Counted from the first letter of the stretch, positions 18,714-29,633 are shown. The stretch is DNA of 64,000 bases from Bacteroidota bacterium (GCA_026709065.1 JAPOTS010000040.1:25942-89941), one strand, 5' to 3'. Made by a program: numbers and translations. The notes: generated by a model from the sequence alone, not told the origin.

Positions 18714-21700
18714 ATGACATTAATATCAGAAGATCTAGTAGAAGAAGAAGCTCTTGGATGGTTTTATGAGCTTGATTATGGTAAAATTAACGCTACACCT
18801 AGTGAGTACATACTACGTCCGTCATCTAAAGATGTGTATTTCAAAACAATTTTGACTGGAGACCTGAAACGAATCAATCCCACGCTTCCTTCAGAAGCAA
18901 TTCAAAATGCTCAGTTCAAAATACTTAATCTAAGAGGCCATTCCATTGTCTCTAAAAATCGCCAGTTTCATCAGATGGCCATTGAGGGCGTGTCAGTTGA
19001 ATATCAGGGGGATGATGGCAAACCTCGTTACGATCGTGTTAAGATTTTTGATTTTGATAATCTTGATAATAATTCATGGTCTGTCGCCAATCAATTTCTT
19101 GTATCGGAGGGTAAGCACAAACGGAGACCCGATATTGTGATATTTGTAAATGGACTTCCGCTTGCCGTGATTGAGTTAAAATCACCCTCTGATAGAAGCG
19201 CCACACTTAAGACTGCATGGAATCAATTACAAACCTATAAAAATCAGATTCCATCTCTTTTTGTCTATAATCTAGCGTTAGTGATTTCAGATGGAACGCA
19301 AGCGACTATCGGTTCGCTTACAGCTGGCATTGAATGGTTCAAATTTTGGCGGACAATTGATGGAGAGACCTTCGCTTCAAACACCGATCAAAAATTAGAA
19401 GTTCTCATCAAGGGCGTTTTTGAGAAAGGTCGCTTACTTGATTTGATGCAGAATTTTACTGTTTTTGAAGACGATGGTATAGAAGTATCAAAAAAATTGG
19501 CCGGATACCATCAGTTTCATGCAGTCAGAGCCGCAATCTCTGAAACACTTCGCGCCACTCAAAAAATACAATCTGACACTCATACTGTCACGGGTCGTCC
19601 CGTTAATTATGGTGGTGCGCTCGGTGATAAACGGGTTGGAGTTGTATGGCACACTCAGGGATCAGGGAAAAGCCTCACAATGGTGTTTTACACCGGAATG
19701 ATCATCCGACATCCCGACATGGAGAATCCTACAGTGGTGGTTTTGACTGATAGGAATGATCTTGATGATCAACTCTTTACAACATTTTCCAGATGCAAAG
19801 GGCTTTTACGTCAGACTCCAGTCCAAGCGGAATCTCGCATCGACCTAAGAGAAAAATTATCTGTGAAAGCGGGAGGAATCGTATTTACAACGATTCAGAA
19901 ATTCTTTCCAGATCATCAGGGTCATGATCATGCGCTTCTCTCTGAGCGACATAATATTGTCGTAATTGCAGATGAGGCCCACCGAAGTCAATATGACTTT
20001 ATTGATGGATATGCCAGACACATGCGAGATGCGCTACCCAATGCATCATTTATTGGATTCACTGGAACACCAATTGAACGGGCTGATACGAATACACGCT
20101 TGGTATTCGGTGATCATATCAGTATATACGATATTCAGAGATCAGTTGATGACAAAGCAACAGTACCTATTTATTACGATTGTCGACTTGCCGAGCTAAG
20201 TTTAGATGAAAGCGAACAACCCAAACTTGACCCCAAATTTGAAGAAATTACCGAGAATCAGGAATCTGGGGAGCGAGAGAAGACAAAATCAAAATGGTCG
20301 AAACTTGAGGCAGTTGCTGGTTCCCCCCAACGGACCAAGATGATTGCCGAAGATATTTCTTCTCACTTTCAACAACGTCTGGAAGTGCTACATGGCAAGG
20401 CGATGATTGTCTGTATGAGTAGAGAAATCTGTATTGATTTATATCAAGAATTGGTTCGTCTTAATCCCCAATGGCATAGCGAAGATGATCATAGTGGGGC
20501 GATTAAGGTGGTCATGACAGGGTCAGCATCTGATCCTAATGACTGGCAACCACATATTCGGAGTAAGTCCAGACGAGAGATGCTTGCAAAACGATTTCGT
20601 GATCCTGATGATCCTTTCAATATAGTCTTAGTCCGGGATATGTGGTTGACTGGTTTTGATGCCCCAAGTCTTCACACTATGTATATAGATAAGCCAATGC
20701 GGGGCCATGGGTTGATGCAGTCGATTGCGAGAGTGAATCGGGTGTTCAAAGACAAGCCTGGTGGATTGATTGTTGATTACCTTGGACTGGCTAATCACCT
20801 TCAATTAGCATTAGCTAGCTACACGGAAAATGGTGGTCAAGGAAAGTCTACTTTAAATAAGAATGAGGCAGTTGAGGCAATGCTAATTAAATATGAAATT
20901 TGCGTTACCATTTTCCATGGATTTGACCGGTCTGTAAATTCTTCAAAAGAATTACTAGATATACTACCAGCAGCAATGCAACACATTTTAGCACAGAAAA
21001 ATGGGAAAGAACGATTCATCAAGGCAGTACGAGGACTCAAGAAAGCTTTCACATTAGCCGTTCCGCATGAAGAGGCTGACCGTATTAAAGATGATGTTGC
21101 TTTTTTTCAGACTGTGGCGACTGCACTGTCAAAACGTGCGCCAGATGAGCTCCACGCTGATGAGAAAATAAATCGTGCTATGCGTCAGATCGTCTCGCAA
21201 GTTGTCGTATCAGATGGAGTAATTGATATCTTTTCTTCTGCAGGATTGAAGAAGCCCGAAATATCAATTCTTTCTGAAGATTTTCTCAAGCAGGTGCATG
21301 CTCTTCCTCAACCCGACCTCGCAGTAGAAGTCTTACGAAAACTATTGAAAGGAGAGATATTAAACCGCAGAAGAAAGAATATTATCCAAGCTAAATTATT
21401 TTCGGAAATGTTGCAAGATACGGTCAATCGCTATCAAAACGATGCATTTGACACACTATTTATTATTGAGCAATTGATTAATCTTGCAAATGAAATGCGG
21501 GACGCTAATGCCCGCGGAGAAGCACTTAATCTTTCTGATGATGAGCTTGCATTTTACGATGCACTCGGAGATAACGATAGTGCAATTAAAGTCTTGGGAA
21601 ATGAAAAGCTCAGCGAAATCGCACGCAAATTGACTCAAACGATTCGCGAAAAAGTCAAAATTGACTGGATATATCGCGAGGATGTTCAAGCCGAAATACG

Positions 21701-21821
21701 AAGTTTAATTAGACGAGATCTTCGAAAATTTGGTTATCCTCCAGATAAACGAGAAAAAGCAGTAAAGACAGTCATTAAACAGGCGGAAGTATTATCTGCT
21801 GACTGGGCAAATGCGCAATAG
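18714..21821 (+). CDS. hsdR: Type I restriction endonuclease subunit HsdR
   Basis: 1035 residues. The N-terminal nuclease domain has the PD-(D/E)xK pattern RRPDIVIF ... [10 protein letters not shown] (D140, E154, K156). The SF2 motor follows: Walker [11 protein letters not shown] (about 311-320), [17 protein letters not shown]-type box [12 protein letters not shown] (about 417-428), motif III FTGTPI (about 448), and motif VI region [17 protein letters not shown]. The C-terminal helical part binds the methyltransferase. It translocates DNA and cuts at a distance when HsdS/HsdM find an unmethylated site. It lies 13 bases after the DUF4276 gene, so it shares a transcript with the ATPase pair. 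All key residues appear intact. Confidence 0.96.
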   Translation: MTLISEDLVEEEALGWFYELDYGKINATPSEYILRPSSKDVYFKTILTGDLKRINPTLPSEAIQNAQFKILNLRGHSIVSKNRQFHQMAIEGVSVEYQGDDGKPRYDRVKIFDFDNLDNNSWSVANQFLVSEGKHKRRPDIVIFVNGLPLAVIELKSPSDRSATLKTAWNQLQTYKNQIPSLFVYNLALVISDGTQATIGSLTAGIEWFKFWRTIDGETFASNTDQKLEVLIKGVFEKGRLLDLMQNFTVFEDDGIEVSKKLAGYHQFHAVRAAISETLRATQKIQSDTHTVTGRPVNYGGALGDKRVGVVWHTQGSGKSLTMVFYTGMIIRHPDMENPTVVVLTDRNDLDDQLFTTFSRCKGLLRQTPVQAESRIDLREKLSVKAGGIVFTTIQKFFPDHQGHDHALLSERHNIVVIADEAHRSQYDFIDGYARHMRDALPNASFIGFTGTPIERADTNTRLVFGDHISIYDIQRSVDDKATVPIYYDCRLAELSLDESEQPKLDPKFEEITENQESGEREKTKSKWSKLEAVAGSPQRTKMIAEDISSHFQQRLEVLHGKAMIVCMSREICIDLYQELVRLNPQWHSEDDHSGAIKVVMTGSASDPNDWQPHIRSKSRREMLAKRFRDPDDPFNIVLVRDMWLTGFDAPSLHTMYIDKPMRGHGLMQSIARVNRVFKDKPGGLIVDYLGLANHLQLALASYTENGGQGKSTLNKNEAVEAMLIKYEICVTIFHGFDRSVNSSKELLDILPAAMQHILAQKNGKERFIKAVRGLKKAFTLAVPHEEADRIKDDVAFFQTVATALSKRAPDELHADEKINRAMRQIVSQVVVSDGVIDIFSSAGLKKPEISILSEDFLKQVHALPQPDLAVEVLRKLLKGEILNRRRKNIIQAKLFSEMLQDTVNRYQNDAFDTLFIIEQLINLANEMRDANARGEALNLSDDELAFYDALGDNDSAIKVLGNEKLSEIARKLTQTIREKVKIDWIYREDVQAEIRSLIRRDLRKFGYPPDKREKAVKTVIKQAEVLSADWANAQ

Positions 21822-21963
21822 AATACAATCCAAATTCCAAGAACTGCTCAACCAAATCTCAATCAATTGAAATTTCGCAGAAATCAAAGGGCTTAACAGG
21901 AGTGGAGAGCGTTCAGTGCGATCAACTACATTTGACTGGTCTTAGGATTTAACACGTTTTACC

Positions 21964-22860
21964 TCACGTATCTACATCTTCAGATAGTTCAGAGAATAAT
22001 TGTCCAGCCATGCGCTCAATCCATTGACTCACTTCTGAATGTGGCAATAATCCTTTACCGTTAGATTCATAAGTCAATCCATCAAGAACTTCTGCGTAGG
22101 GGCCAAAACCAAATAATCGAAATGGTAGCACAATAACACGGTTCCCATTTTCGGAGTGCTCAACTACAAAATCACGGATACCCTGCTCGGCTTTTGGACG
22201 TTTGTCTTCCCAATCCTCTCTCAAACTATGGACCCCAACGCTACGAAATAGGCCAGTTTCCCTTAAGGTTTCCGATAGCACATCCAGTTTTTGAAGCCAC
22301 TGTTCATTGACTTGATCATCTCCTGCTCCATGTGCAATAACTAAAACTGATTCATTGCCAGAACTGTCACTGAGTGCAAGGGCATTTGTGGCTAAAATAT
22401 TGCCGACCTCAGGAGCATCCAATAACGCTGTTTGGCTGATCGCTATTTTACCATTGAATTCCACCGGAGTCGGGGGCTCAGCATGATGACCAGGCCCATG
22501 ATGAGATATAAAGAAAGGAGGTTCATCTTCTCTTAATCCGAGTAGATACTCAGTTTGATGCAGAAAAGATTGAGCAGACATAAATAATCGTACGACAGCA
22601 ATACAGTCAATATTCTGTTTCTCCAATTCAGAGATTGATGCCTTTAATGTTTCATGATCTGCCATTCCGAAAGCGATTGAAGTAGGAAATTTTTTCATGA
22701 CTGGGGCAACGACATCCTCTATTGCTTCATTCCACTGCTCTGAGCCTCCATGCGCCATGATCATCAAGCCACAAGAATTGGATTGCTGTGCATGACTCGT
22801 AGATACACAACACAATAAAAGAAAAACAAATAACGAAAGTATCCTTGTAAGTTGAATCAT
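21964..22860 (-). CDS. Secreted CbiX/SirB-like chelatase-fold protein
   Basis: 298 residues with a signal peptide (LSLFVFLLLCCVSTSHAQQ). Two repeats of the chelatase half-domain are visible: MIMAHGGSEQWNEAIEDVV near residue 33 and VLVIAHGAGDDQVNEQWLQK about 140 residues later, each with the metal-site histidine in AHG. Length and layout match double-domain sirohydrochlorin cobalto/ferrochelatase-like proteins (CbiX-long). A segment rich in His and Pro (SHHGPGHHAEPPTP) might bind metal. Export makes tetrapyrrole metal insertion uncertain; metal handling in the periplasm is possible. No corrin or haem genes lie beside it. Confidence 0.75.
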   Translation of the reverse strand: MIQLTRILSLFVFLLLCCVSTSHAQQSNSCGLMIMAHGGSEQWNEAIEDVVAPVMKKFPTSIAFGMADHETLKASISELEKQNIDCIAVVRLFMSAQSFLHQTEYLLGLREDEPPFFISHHGPGHHAEPPTPVEFNGKIAISQTALLDAPEVGNILATNALALSDSSGNESVLVIAHGAGDDQVNEQWLQKLDVLSETLRETGLFRSVGVHSLREDWEDKRPKAEQGIRDFVVEHSENGNRVIVLPFRLFGFGPYAEVLDGLTYESNGKGLLPHSEVSQWIERMAGQLFSELSEDVDT

Positions 22861-23218
22861 GATTGTAAAAATGAAAAGGTTTTTAGAAATTGAAAAAAGT
22901 AAATCATCGAGATTTATTTAGATTTAGTCTAAATATAAACTATTTTCTACAAATTATCACCATTTGATTGATAAATATCTCAAAATCAACACAACATGAA
23001 TAAAACTCATCGTAAAACCCGTTCCAGGGGAGCAGGATTTAATTATTTGTGATATCAAGGTTTGACGTGTTGGCTCTATCTCATTGAACTGAAAAACGAG
23101 TGATCAATGCTATGCTATATCTCAGCGAGGAAGACCAATAGACTGCTATGAAATCATATTAATTTTGATATTAACTTTATGCTTATTAAATTCTTACTCA
23201 ACAAATGATTGATGAATC
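22861..23218. other. Divergent intergenic region
   Basis: 358 AT-rich bases between the chelatase-like gene (reverse) and the CBM9-like gene (forward). No gene seen. It should hold both promoters. Confidence 0.5.
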
Positions 23219-24064
23219 ATGATGAAGCGCCTAGTATGTATCATAATTTTAGCTCTACAAGGATATGTAGCGATAGGTCAGGATGCTCCCCGTCCGACAG
23301 AAACCGTCAAGCTACTGGTTCCTAAACTTGCTGTTGCTCCAGAGATTGATGGAGATTTAGCCGAATGGAAGGATTTGGCTTTCACTGATGGGGTATGGGA
23401 TATCTATCGCTTACGCCACACGTTTTGGTATGATGACGGTCGGCGTAATCGACTGACTGATCATGGGAATGAACCCCACCCAGAGGATGATCTTCAAGCG
23501 CGATATTATGTGGGATGGGATTCGGAATATCTATACTTTGGAGCAGAGGTGAAAGATAATGTTAATGATGTAGAGGCTCCAGGAGATGAACCATTTGCAT
23601 GGTATCTGCGTGATAGTATTTGTTTCTTTCTTGAAGCTCCTAGAGACGAAGCTCCAGAGTATTGGGGTCAGGGAGATAATGCATTCTGCTTTGTAGCCGA
23701 TGCCTCCAAACCCGATTATGCAGCCTGGTGGAGACATGGAACAGCTTCAGAACAACGTATAGAAGAACCAATTCCAGAAGAAGCCGTGTCCTACGAGTTT
23801 AGATTCAATCCATGGGGAGTTTCTGTAGCCGACTATATTTTAGAGGCTCGGGTTAAGTTAATGCCTACTTTTGGTAAAAGCGATCCACGGTGGACACCTC
23901 CACAGGTTGGAGATGTTTATGGATTTGAAATCGTTCACTGTGATCCAGATGGGGGCCCCTATGGCGGGCATTTCATGATATACGGCACTGGAGATGATGA
24001 TGCAACTTGGGGGAGAATGATCCTCACTGGAACCCAAATGCCAATGGAACGCCGTGCTGAATAA
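23219..24064 (+). CDS. Secreted CBM9-like carbohydrate-binding protein
   Basis: 281 residues with a signal peptide (LVCIIILALQGYVAIGQ). The CBM9/DOMON-like sugar-binding domain begins APEIDGDLAEWKDLAF and includes ARYYVGWDSEYLYFGAEVKD, SICFFLEAPRDE and FEIVHCDPDGGPYGG. No catalytic domain is present; it probably binds a carbohydrate outside the cytoplasm. It is followed by the DUF1080 and Gfo/Idh/MocA genes on the same strand with gaps of 46 and 5 bases, so the three probably form one sugar-handling operon. Confidence 0.8.
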   Translation: MMKRLVCIIILALQGYVAIGQDAPRPTETVKLLVPKLAVAPEIDGDLAEWKDLAFTDGVWDIYRLRHTFWYDDGRRNRLTDHGNEPHPEDDLQARYYVGWDSEYLYFGAEVKDNVNDVEAPGDEPFAWYLRDSICFFLEAPRDEAPEYWGQGDNAFCFVADASKPDYAAWWRHGTASEQRIEEPIPEEAVSYEFRFNPWGVSVADYILEARVKLMPTFGKSDPRWTPPQVGDVYGFEIVHCDPDGGPYGGHFMIYGTGDDDATWGRMILTGTQMPMERRAE

Positions 24065-24110
24065 TATATCGAAAGGTTTTTTATATTAACCCAAATTAAT
24101 TCAACTCACA

Positions 24111-25109
24111 ATGTTTTACAGATTATTGTTTTGCTACATTCTGACCTTATGCATCTATCCAGTGAATGCTCAAGAGATTGTAGATTCATTCAAAGGTCGA
24201 TGGGCGCTCCATCTTCCAGGAGGGGCTGGCTGGCTTGAAGTTTCCGATCATCAAGGAATTCTTGATGCGTCCCTACTCTGGTATGGGGGTAGTGTTCTGC
24301 CAGTTTCCAGTGTGAATGTCACCAACAATTCACTCATCGTTACGCGGATTCAGCCCGTCAATCGACAATTGGAAGATGGGACTTCACGTAGATTTACGGT
24401 CACAAACACATTAACACTCAAACCGGAAGGGGACCGTTTGAAAGGAATTGCTCATTTGCCAGATCATTCGGGAATGGGGACGCAAGTTATTGAATTTGAG
24501 GCAGAGCGAATTCCAGAATTGTCACCTGCTCCAGACCTCTCAATGATCAGTTATGGGGAGCCAATTGAGCTATTTAATGGAACTGACCTGACTGGATGGC
24601 ATCTCATCAACGACCAACAGGTCAATGGTTTTAAGGCCGAGGATGGGCTTCTCGTCAATGATCCAGTCCAACATGATGAAGAGGATCATATCAGTTATGG
24701 TAACCTTCGCACTGATGCAACATTTGAGGATTTTAGATTAACGCTTGAAGTCAATGTGCCTGAGGGAAGCAACAGTGGTGTATATCTTCGTGGTATCTAT
24801 GAAATTCAAGTCGCAGATACCTATGGTAGAGATACCAACCCTCACCACATGGGAGCACTATATAGCAGAATTGAGCCATCAGTGAATGCAGAGAAGCCTG
24901 CTGGTGAATGGCAGTCAATGGACATTACCCTCCATCAACGCCATCTTACTGTAATTTTAAACGGAACCACAATCATTGATAACCAACCAGTTTTAGGTAT
25001 CACAGGTGGAGCAATGACAGCAGATGAGTTCTCAGAAGGACCTATTTACCTACAAGGCGATCATGGTCGCATTTTATATAGAAACCTTGTTTTAACCCCA
25101 ATCCTTTAA
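24111..25109 (+). CDS. DUF1080 (3-keto-disaccharide hydrolase-type) secreted protein
   Basis: 332 residues with a signal peptide (LLFCYILTLCIYPVNAQ). The N-terminal 130 residues form a small beta-rich part (GRWALHLPGGAGWLEVSDHQG). The C-terminal DUF1080/PF06439 jelly-roll starts ELFNGTDLTGWHL and includes FRLTLEVNVPEGSNSGVYLRG, YEIQVADTYG and GPIYLQGDHGRILYRNLVL. Members of this family act on 3-keto-glycosides made by a Gfo/Idh/MocA oxidoreductase, and one is encoded 5 bases downstream. The sequence supports the family; the exact substrate is unknown. Confidence 0.87.
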   Translation: MFYRLLFCYILTLCIYPVNAQEIVDSFKGRWALHLPGGAGWLEVSDHQGILDASLLWYGGSVLPVSSVNVTNNSLIVTRIQPVNRQLEDGTSRRFTVTNTLTLKPEGDRLKGIAHLPDHSGMGTQVIEFEAERIPELSPAPDLSMISYGEPIELFNGTDLTGWHLINDQQVNGFKAEDGLLVNDPVQHDEEDHISYGNLRTDATFEDFRLTLEVNVPEGSNSGVYLRGIYEIQVADTYGRDTNPHHMGALYSRIEPSVNAEKPAGEWQSMDITLHQRHLTVILNGTTIIDNQPVLGITGGAMTADEFSEGPIYLQGDHGRILYRNLVLTPIL

Positions 25110-25114
25110 TCATC

Positions 25115-26443
25115 ATGGCTAAGCATTTTACAGTAACACGTCGCGATTTTTTACGATCCAGTGCGATTAGCACTGCTGGACTTGCCTTTGGAGCACGTCC
25201 TGAATTTGTACCTCCAAGTGACCGTATCACCGTTGGAATGATTGGAGCAGGTGCTCGGGCACATGGGTTAGTTGAATCCCTGAAAGCATTTCCTGAGGTA
25301 GAGATTGTTGCTGCATGCGATGCCTATACGGGGCGATTGGAGCGAATTAAAAGCCGCACCGGAGGAAGAGCGGATACTATGGCAGACTATCGCGAAATTA
25401 TCTCACGTGACGATATTGATGCAGTGGTCATTTCAAGCCCAGATCATTGGCATTATCAGCACTCGGTTGATTCATTAAATGCGGGTAAACATGCATATAT
25501 TGAAAAGCCTCTGACCTATTCTATTGAAGAGGGTGAGGGCATTATTCAGGCTCAGAGAAACAATAATCTTGCCGTGCAGGTAGGGAGTCCTGGTCCAAAC
25601 AGTATTCTTGTTCAAAAAGCCCGCCAGATGATTCAGGAGGGAAAGTTGGGGCAAGTAACAATGATAAGAGCCAGTACCAATCGTAATACTGCTTCTGGTG
25701 CATGGATTTATCCAATTCCTCCTGATGCTTCGCCTGCTACCGTGGATTGGGATTTATTTCTTGGCTCTGCCCCTAAGCTCCCATATAACCCAGAGCGCTT
25801 TTTTAGATGGCGATGCTACAAGGACTATTCTGGTGGGCTCTCAACTGATTTATATGTGCATACGTGTACGACAATCAACTACATCATGGCATCTCAAATT
25901 CCTGTGAGCGTCTTTGCCATGGGCGATCTTTATCGCTGGATTCATTCGCGGGATGTTCCAGATACCATTAATGCATCATTAAAATATGCTGATGGGTTCA
26001 TGGTCAATCTCAGTGGTACATTCAATAATCAAGGAGGTAATTCTGGGGGAATGCGAATCTTAGGAACCGAAGGCTCGCTGGTATTTGGTGGAGGTCTACG
26101 ATTTATTCCTGAACGCGTCAATGAAAGCAATGGATGGGTGACGGCCAGTTGGTCTAAGGAATTGGAGGATGCATATTTTGAAGATCCTGAAATCCGCCAT
26201 GCTGAAATCCCCTCAAGTAGACCACAAGGGACGGTGGCTGGTGAGGAAGTGTATCATTCTGAGGGAAGAGATTCTATGTCAGTACACATTCAGGAATGGC
26301 TTGAAGCGATTCGGAGTGGAAGTTCAACAAAAGAAGATGCAGAGATTGGGCATCATGCAGCTGCATGTGCACACATGATCAATGCTTCAATTGAAACGGA
26401 AACGATGGTTCATTGGGATGGAAAAACCCTGACTCAAAGGTAG
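25115..26443 (+). CDS. Tat-exported Gfo/Idh/MocA oxidoreductase
   Basis: 442 residues. The N-terminus TRRDFLRSSAISTAGLAFGA is a twin-arginine signal, so it is exported folded with its cofactor. The Rossmann motif is GMIGAGARAHG (41-51) and the catalytic EKP loop is YIEKPLTYSIEEGEG. The C-terminal alpha/beta domain includes GGLSTDLYVHTCTTINYIM and GTEGSLVFGGG. Exported members of this family oxidise the C3 position of glycosides and pass the 3-keto product to DUF1080 enzymes. Gene order here (CBM9-like, DUF1080, oxidoreductase) fits that pathway, as inference. Confidence 0.9.
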   Translation: MAKHFTVTRRDFLRSSAISTAGLAFGARPEFVPPSDRITVGMIGAGARAHGLVESLKAFPEVEIVAACDAYTGRLERIKSRTGGRADTMADYREIISRDDIDAVVISSPDHWHYQHSVDSLNAGKHAYIEKPLTYSIEEGEGIIQAQRNNNLAVQVGSPGPNSILVQKARQMIQEGKLGQVTMIRASTNRNTASGAWIYPIPPDASPATVDWDLFLGSAPKLPYNPERFFRWRCYKDYSGGLSTDLYVHTCTTINYIMASQIPVSVFAMGDLYRWIHSRDVPDTINASLKYADGFMVNLSGTFNNQGGNSGGMRILGTEGSLVFGGGLRFIPERVNESNGWVTASWSKELEDAYFEDPEIRHAEIPSSRPQGTVAGEEVYHSEGRDSMSVHIQEWLEAIRSGSSTKEDAEIGHHAAACAHMINASIETETMVHWDGKTLTQR

Positions 26444-26624
26444 GTTTCTCACCGTTGTAGATCGGTGTCTATCGCAGGTGACGACGAGTTATAATATTGG
26501 TTGAGCATTTAAGGCCTATTTGTGAAGCATAGACCAGAAAAGCTGATCGCTGTTTGTAACCTATAAGGACAGACAGTTTTTGATTATCGCATCAATTTTC
26601 TTGATGAGAACGGGGCAGTCATGA

Positions 26625-29600
26625 TCACTGAAGCCGAACAAAATTTCCATGATGGACTGATCTCCCTGTGACTGATGAGACATTGAGTTTATAGATATAA
26701 ATTCCATTAGATAGTGATGCACTGTTGATTTTCACCGTCTTCCCCCATCCTGCTTCAATGTCTTTTGGAATGACGGTCAATACATTTCGTCCATTAATAT
26801 CATAAATCTGAACATTGACCGTTGCCCGCCATGGTAGATCAAACACTAAATGAGTGTTCTGCGAAAAAGGATTTGGATAATTACCATGTAGAACAAATAT
26901 TTCTGGAATACCATAATCCTGATTAGACACAGGTGAGACTACTTCAACTGTGAAAGTGAGACTATCCACCAATAAATTAGAGTCGGTGGCTGTGTAGTGA
27001 TATTGAGTTGGACTCGCTGTGACAGCAGGAATTCCTGTGATCGTTCTGGAGTTATCATTAAATGCCAGTCCTCGGGGAAGTATGCCTTCAAGTGTATAGG
27101 TGATTGGGGGTGTTCCACCGAATGCTTCGGGCAAGATAAGAGGAGTGATTTGATTACCTAAAGTGAATGATTGATCTTCTATTGTGCTACTGAATGCAAT
27201 TCCAGAGCAATGAGGGCCGCTGACATCGGGGATTTGTTCAAGCCATTTCTGAAACTCAGGATCTGATGGCGCACAGAGATCTTGACCATCAAATTTCAAC
27301 GACTTCAAGTTATTGAGTTTCATCATACTTCTAGACAACTTACCAACCAATAAATTATTTGACAGGTTTAGATCCATAAGTTTTGATAATTGACCGATCT
27401 CTGGTGGAATGCTACCAGAGAATTCGTTCCCAGAGAGATTCAATTTCCTTAAATTAGAAAGCTGCCCCAGTTCCTTTGGTAATGTCCCTGACAGTAAATT
27501 ATTTTGAAGATACATAAACAATAAATTAGACAAATTCCCCAGTTCAGAGGGGATAGATCCTGACAATGAATTATTTTCCAAGGAAAGCAGATTCATGTTT
27601 TTGAGATTTCCCAATTCTGTAGGTATTCTGCCAGTAAGAGAATTGGTGTTTAGCCCCATCACTTGGAGTTGGGAGAGATTTCCTAATTCTTTGGGGAGAA
27701 ATCCTTTAAGGTTGTTTCTCTCCAGATTCAAATGGGTCAGTGATAATTTTGTATAGCTGACTCCTTTCCATTGGTCTAATGACTCAATCGTTGGAATGCT
27801 AGTCAAATCCCAGTTTTTATTATTATGCCAGTGATCCCCGTTGGTAGAATTGTATAGCGCCTCAAGAGCATTGAATGTTGCATTCAAGCGAAGATTGATC
27901 CCGAATGTCAAAACTTCTATATCATCAACAAACGCCCCTTCACGAATGCGAGGATAAAATTGAACAACTTTACTTAAACCAGCATCAGTCGCGACTTTGA
28001 GACGAAACTCTACATCCATAGAATCATTATTGGCCAATGAGCCAATAGATATCATTGCAGGACTTACAGTAATAAAAGAATAGAAATTTGCTGGGACGAG
28101 TTCAAGTGTAAGTTGATGGGCATCAACGAGATCATTGACGATCTGCATGTTGATTGTCACCTCGTCGTGTGAATCAATTTGACGGTCGCCGTCACTATCG
28201 CTCCAAGACCATTTACGAAGGCGGATACCTGGAAATTTTTGGGGTGTCAGGCTTGCAAATGCATTGATAAATCCGCGCCCTAATTGCCCATTGTATCTGG
28301 GAAGATTATAGTGATCCATATTTTCACTTGAAAGGCGTAATTGCTGACGAAGTGCATCAGGGCTTATATCTGGAAAGCGGGTCTTTACTAGTGCGGCAAC
28401 CCCCGCGGTCAATGGCGCTGAGTAAGATGTTCCGTTGTAGCTGCGGTATTGATTATTGAAAGTTGTTGAGAGAATATCAACCCCCGGTGCAAATACATCC
28501 ACGGTCTTTCCATAGGATGAAAAAGATGCTATTTTTTGTGAATCACGTTCTGTTGCTCCTACGGACAATACTCGGGGGTGCTGGGCTGGATATCGGGGCG
28601 TATCATTTGAATTGATTCTATTATTGCCGGCTGATGCGACGACTAGTGAGCCCAAATCAGTAGCGAGATCAAGAGTTTCCGAGACATATTTGGGAGGGGG
28701 TACAGTAATAAACTGAGTTTTTCCCCAACTGGTATTGATAATATCAGCCCCATTCATGGCTGCATACATGACTCCTTCATAGTGAAAATCATTGTTAGGA
28801 TCTGGGCAATTTGCCTTGATATGCATTAATTTTACATTCCACGCAGCACCAGTCAGTCCAATTCCATTATCGCTGACTGCCCCAGCAACACCCGACACTG
28901 CAGTTCCATGATCGCTACCATTCATTTGGGAATTGATGGCATTAGGGGCATGGTTCAATGCATCTTGATCACAAAAATTAACCCCATATACATCATCAAC
29001 GAATCCGTTTTGATCATCATCAATATTATTTCTGGGAATCTCATCCTCATTGATCCATTGATTATCAAGAAGATCCTCGTGATTCAATTCGGTCCCGCTG
29101 TCAACAATTGCAATGATGACGGGTGGTTCTTGATCGGATCCCTTAACAACATCCCAAGCCTCTGGTAGCCTGATGAGTTGGAGATATGACTGTTGATCAT
29201 AGTATGGATCATCTGGTTCATTGCGATCTTGTTCAAATGTATTGGGCTCATTAATTTGCTCAGGTTCTGCATAGGCAACCCCATGTTCTTGCATTAAATC
29301 ATGTGCAACGATTACAGGTAATGTATCTGCTTCATATTGGACATAATAGGTTCTACGTAGCGAGGATAGATTATTGGAGATTTTTTCGTTAGATTTTACA
29401 AAGTCCAAAAATGGATACAGCCGAGTAATGGACTGAACATTGTATTTCAATGCTTTCTGATCAAATCCAAATAAGCCTGTCTTGGCTAAACCCTCACTAA
29501 CGAAAACATCTGGTTCAAATTGAACGATGACTCGGTGGGTAGTTCTAATATGTGGTTCTTGGGCTAGTACATGATGTATGCCGAAATAAAAAAATAAACC

Positions 29601-29633
29601 CGACCAAAGTAAGGAAAGAAATACCGGATGCAT
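26625..29633 (-). CDS. Secreted S8 subtilase with LRRs and type IX sorting domain
   Basis: About 1002 residues from the ATG at 29633, which starts directly at a signal peptide (PVFLSLLWSGLFFYFGIHHVLAQ); a GTG 42 bases upstream is less likely. The subtilisin triad is visible: Asp in IAIVDSGTELNHEDL, His in SDHGTAVSGVAGAV and Ser in YNGTSYSAPLTAGVAALVK. After the protease come a beta-sandwich region and six or so plant-type leucine-rich repeats of the LxGxIPxELGxLxxL pattern. Then comes one He_PIG-like Ig fold (LPRGLAFNDNSRTITGIP) and the type IX sorting domain (GNYPNPFSQNTHLVFDLPW, ending with GNFVRLQ). It is probably a cell-surface or secreted protease. The He_PIG-plus-sorting tail resembles that of the fibronectin-repeat protein at 52.8 kb. 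Confidence 0.92.
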   Translation of the reverse strand: MHPVFLSLLWSGLFFYFGIHHVLAQEPHIRTTHRVIVQFEPDVFVSEGLAKTGLFGFDQKALKYNVQSITRLYPFLDFVKSNEKISNNLSSLRRTYYVQYEADTLPVIVAHDLMQEHGVAYAEPEQINEPNTFEQDRNEPDDPYYDQQSYLQLIRLPEAWDVVKGSDQEPPVIIAIVDSGTELNHEDLLDNQWINEDEIPRNNIDDDQNGFVDDVYGVNFCDQDALNHAPNAINSQMNGSDHGTAVSGVAGAVSDNGIGLTGAAWNVKLMHIKANCPDPNNDFHYEGVMYAAMNGADIINTSWGKTQFITVPPPKYVSETLDLATDLGSLVVASAGNNRINSNDTPRYPAQHPRVLSVGATERDSQKIASFSSYGKTVDVFAPGVDILSTTFNNQYRSYNGTSYSAPLTAGVAALVKTRFPDISPDALRQQLRLSSENMDHYNLPRYNGQLGRGFINAFASLTPQKFPGIRLRKWSWSDSDGDRQIDSHDEVTINMQIVNDLVDAHQLTLELVPANFYSFITVSPAMISIGSLANNDSMDVEFRLKVATDAGLSKVVQFYPRIREGAFVDDIEVLTFGINLRLNATFNALEALYNSTNGDHWHNNKNWDLTSIPTIESLDQWKGVSYTKLSLTHLNLERNNLKGFLPKELGNLSQLQVMGLNTNSLTGRIPTELGNLKNMNLLSLENNSLSGSIPSELGNLSNLLFMYLQNNLLSGTLPKELGQLSNLRKLNLSGNEFSGSIPPEIGQLSKLMDLNLSNNLLVGKLSRSMMKLNNLKSLKFDGQDLCAPSDPEFQKWLEQIPDVSGPHCSGIAFSSTIEDQSFTLGNQITPLILPEAFGGTPPITYTLEGILPRGLAFNDNSRTITGIPAVTASPTQYHYTATDSNLLVDSLTFTVEVVSPVSNQDYGIPEIFVLHGNYPNPFSQNTHLVFDLPWRATVNVQIYDINGRNVLTVIPKDIEAGWGKTVKINSASLSNGIYIYKLNVSSVTGRSVHHGNFVRLQ

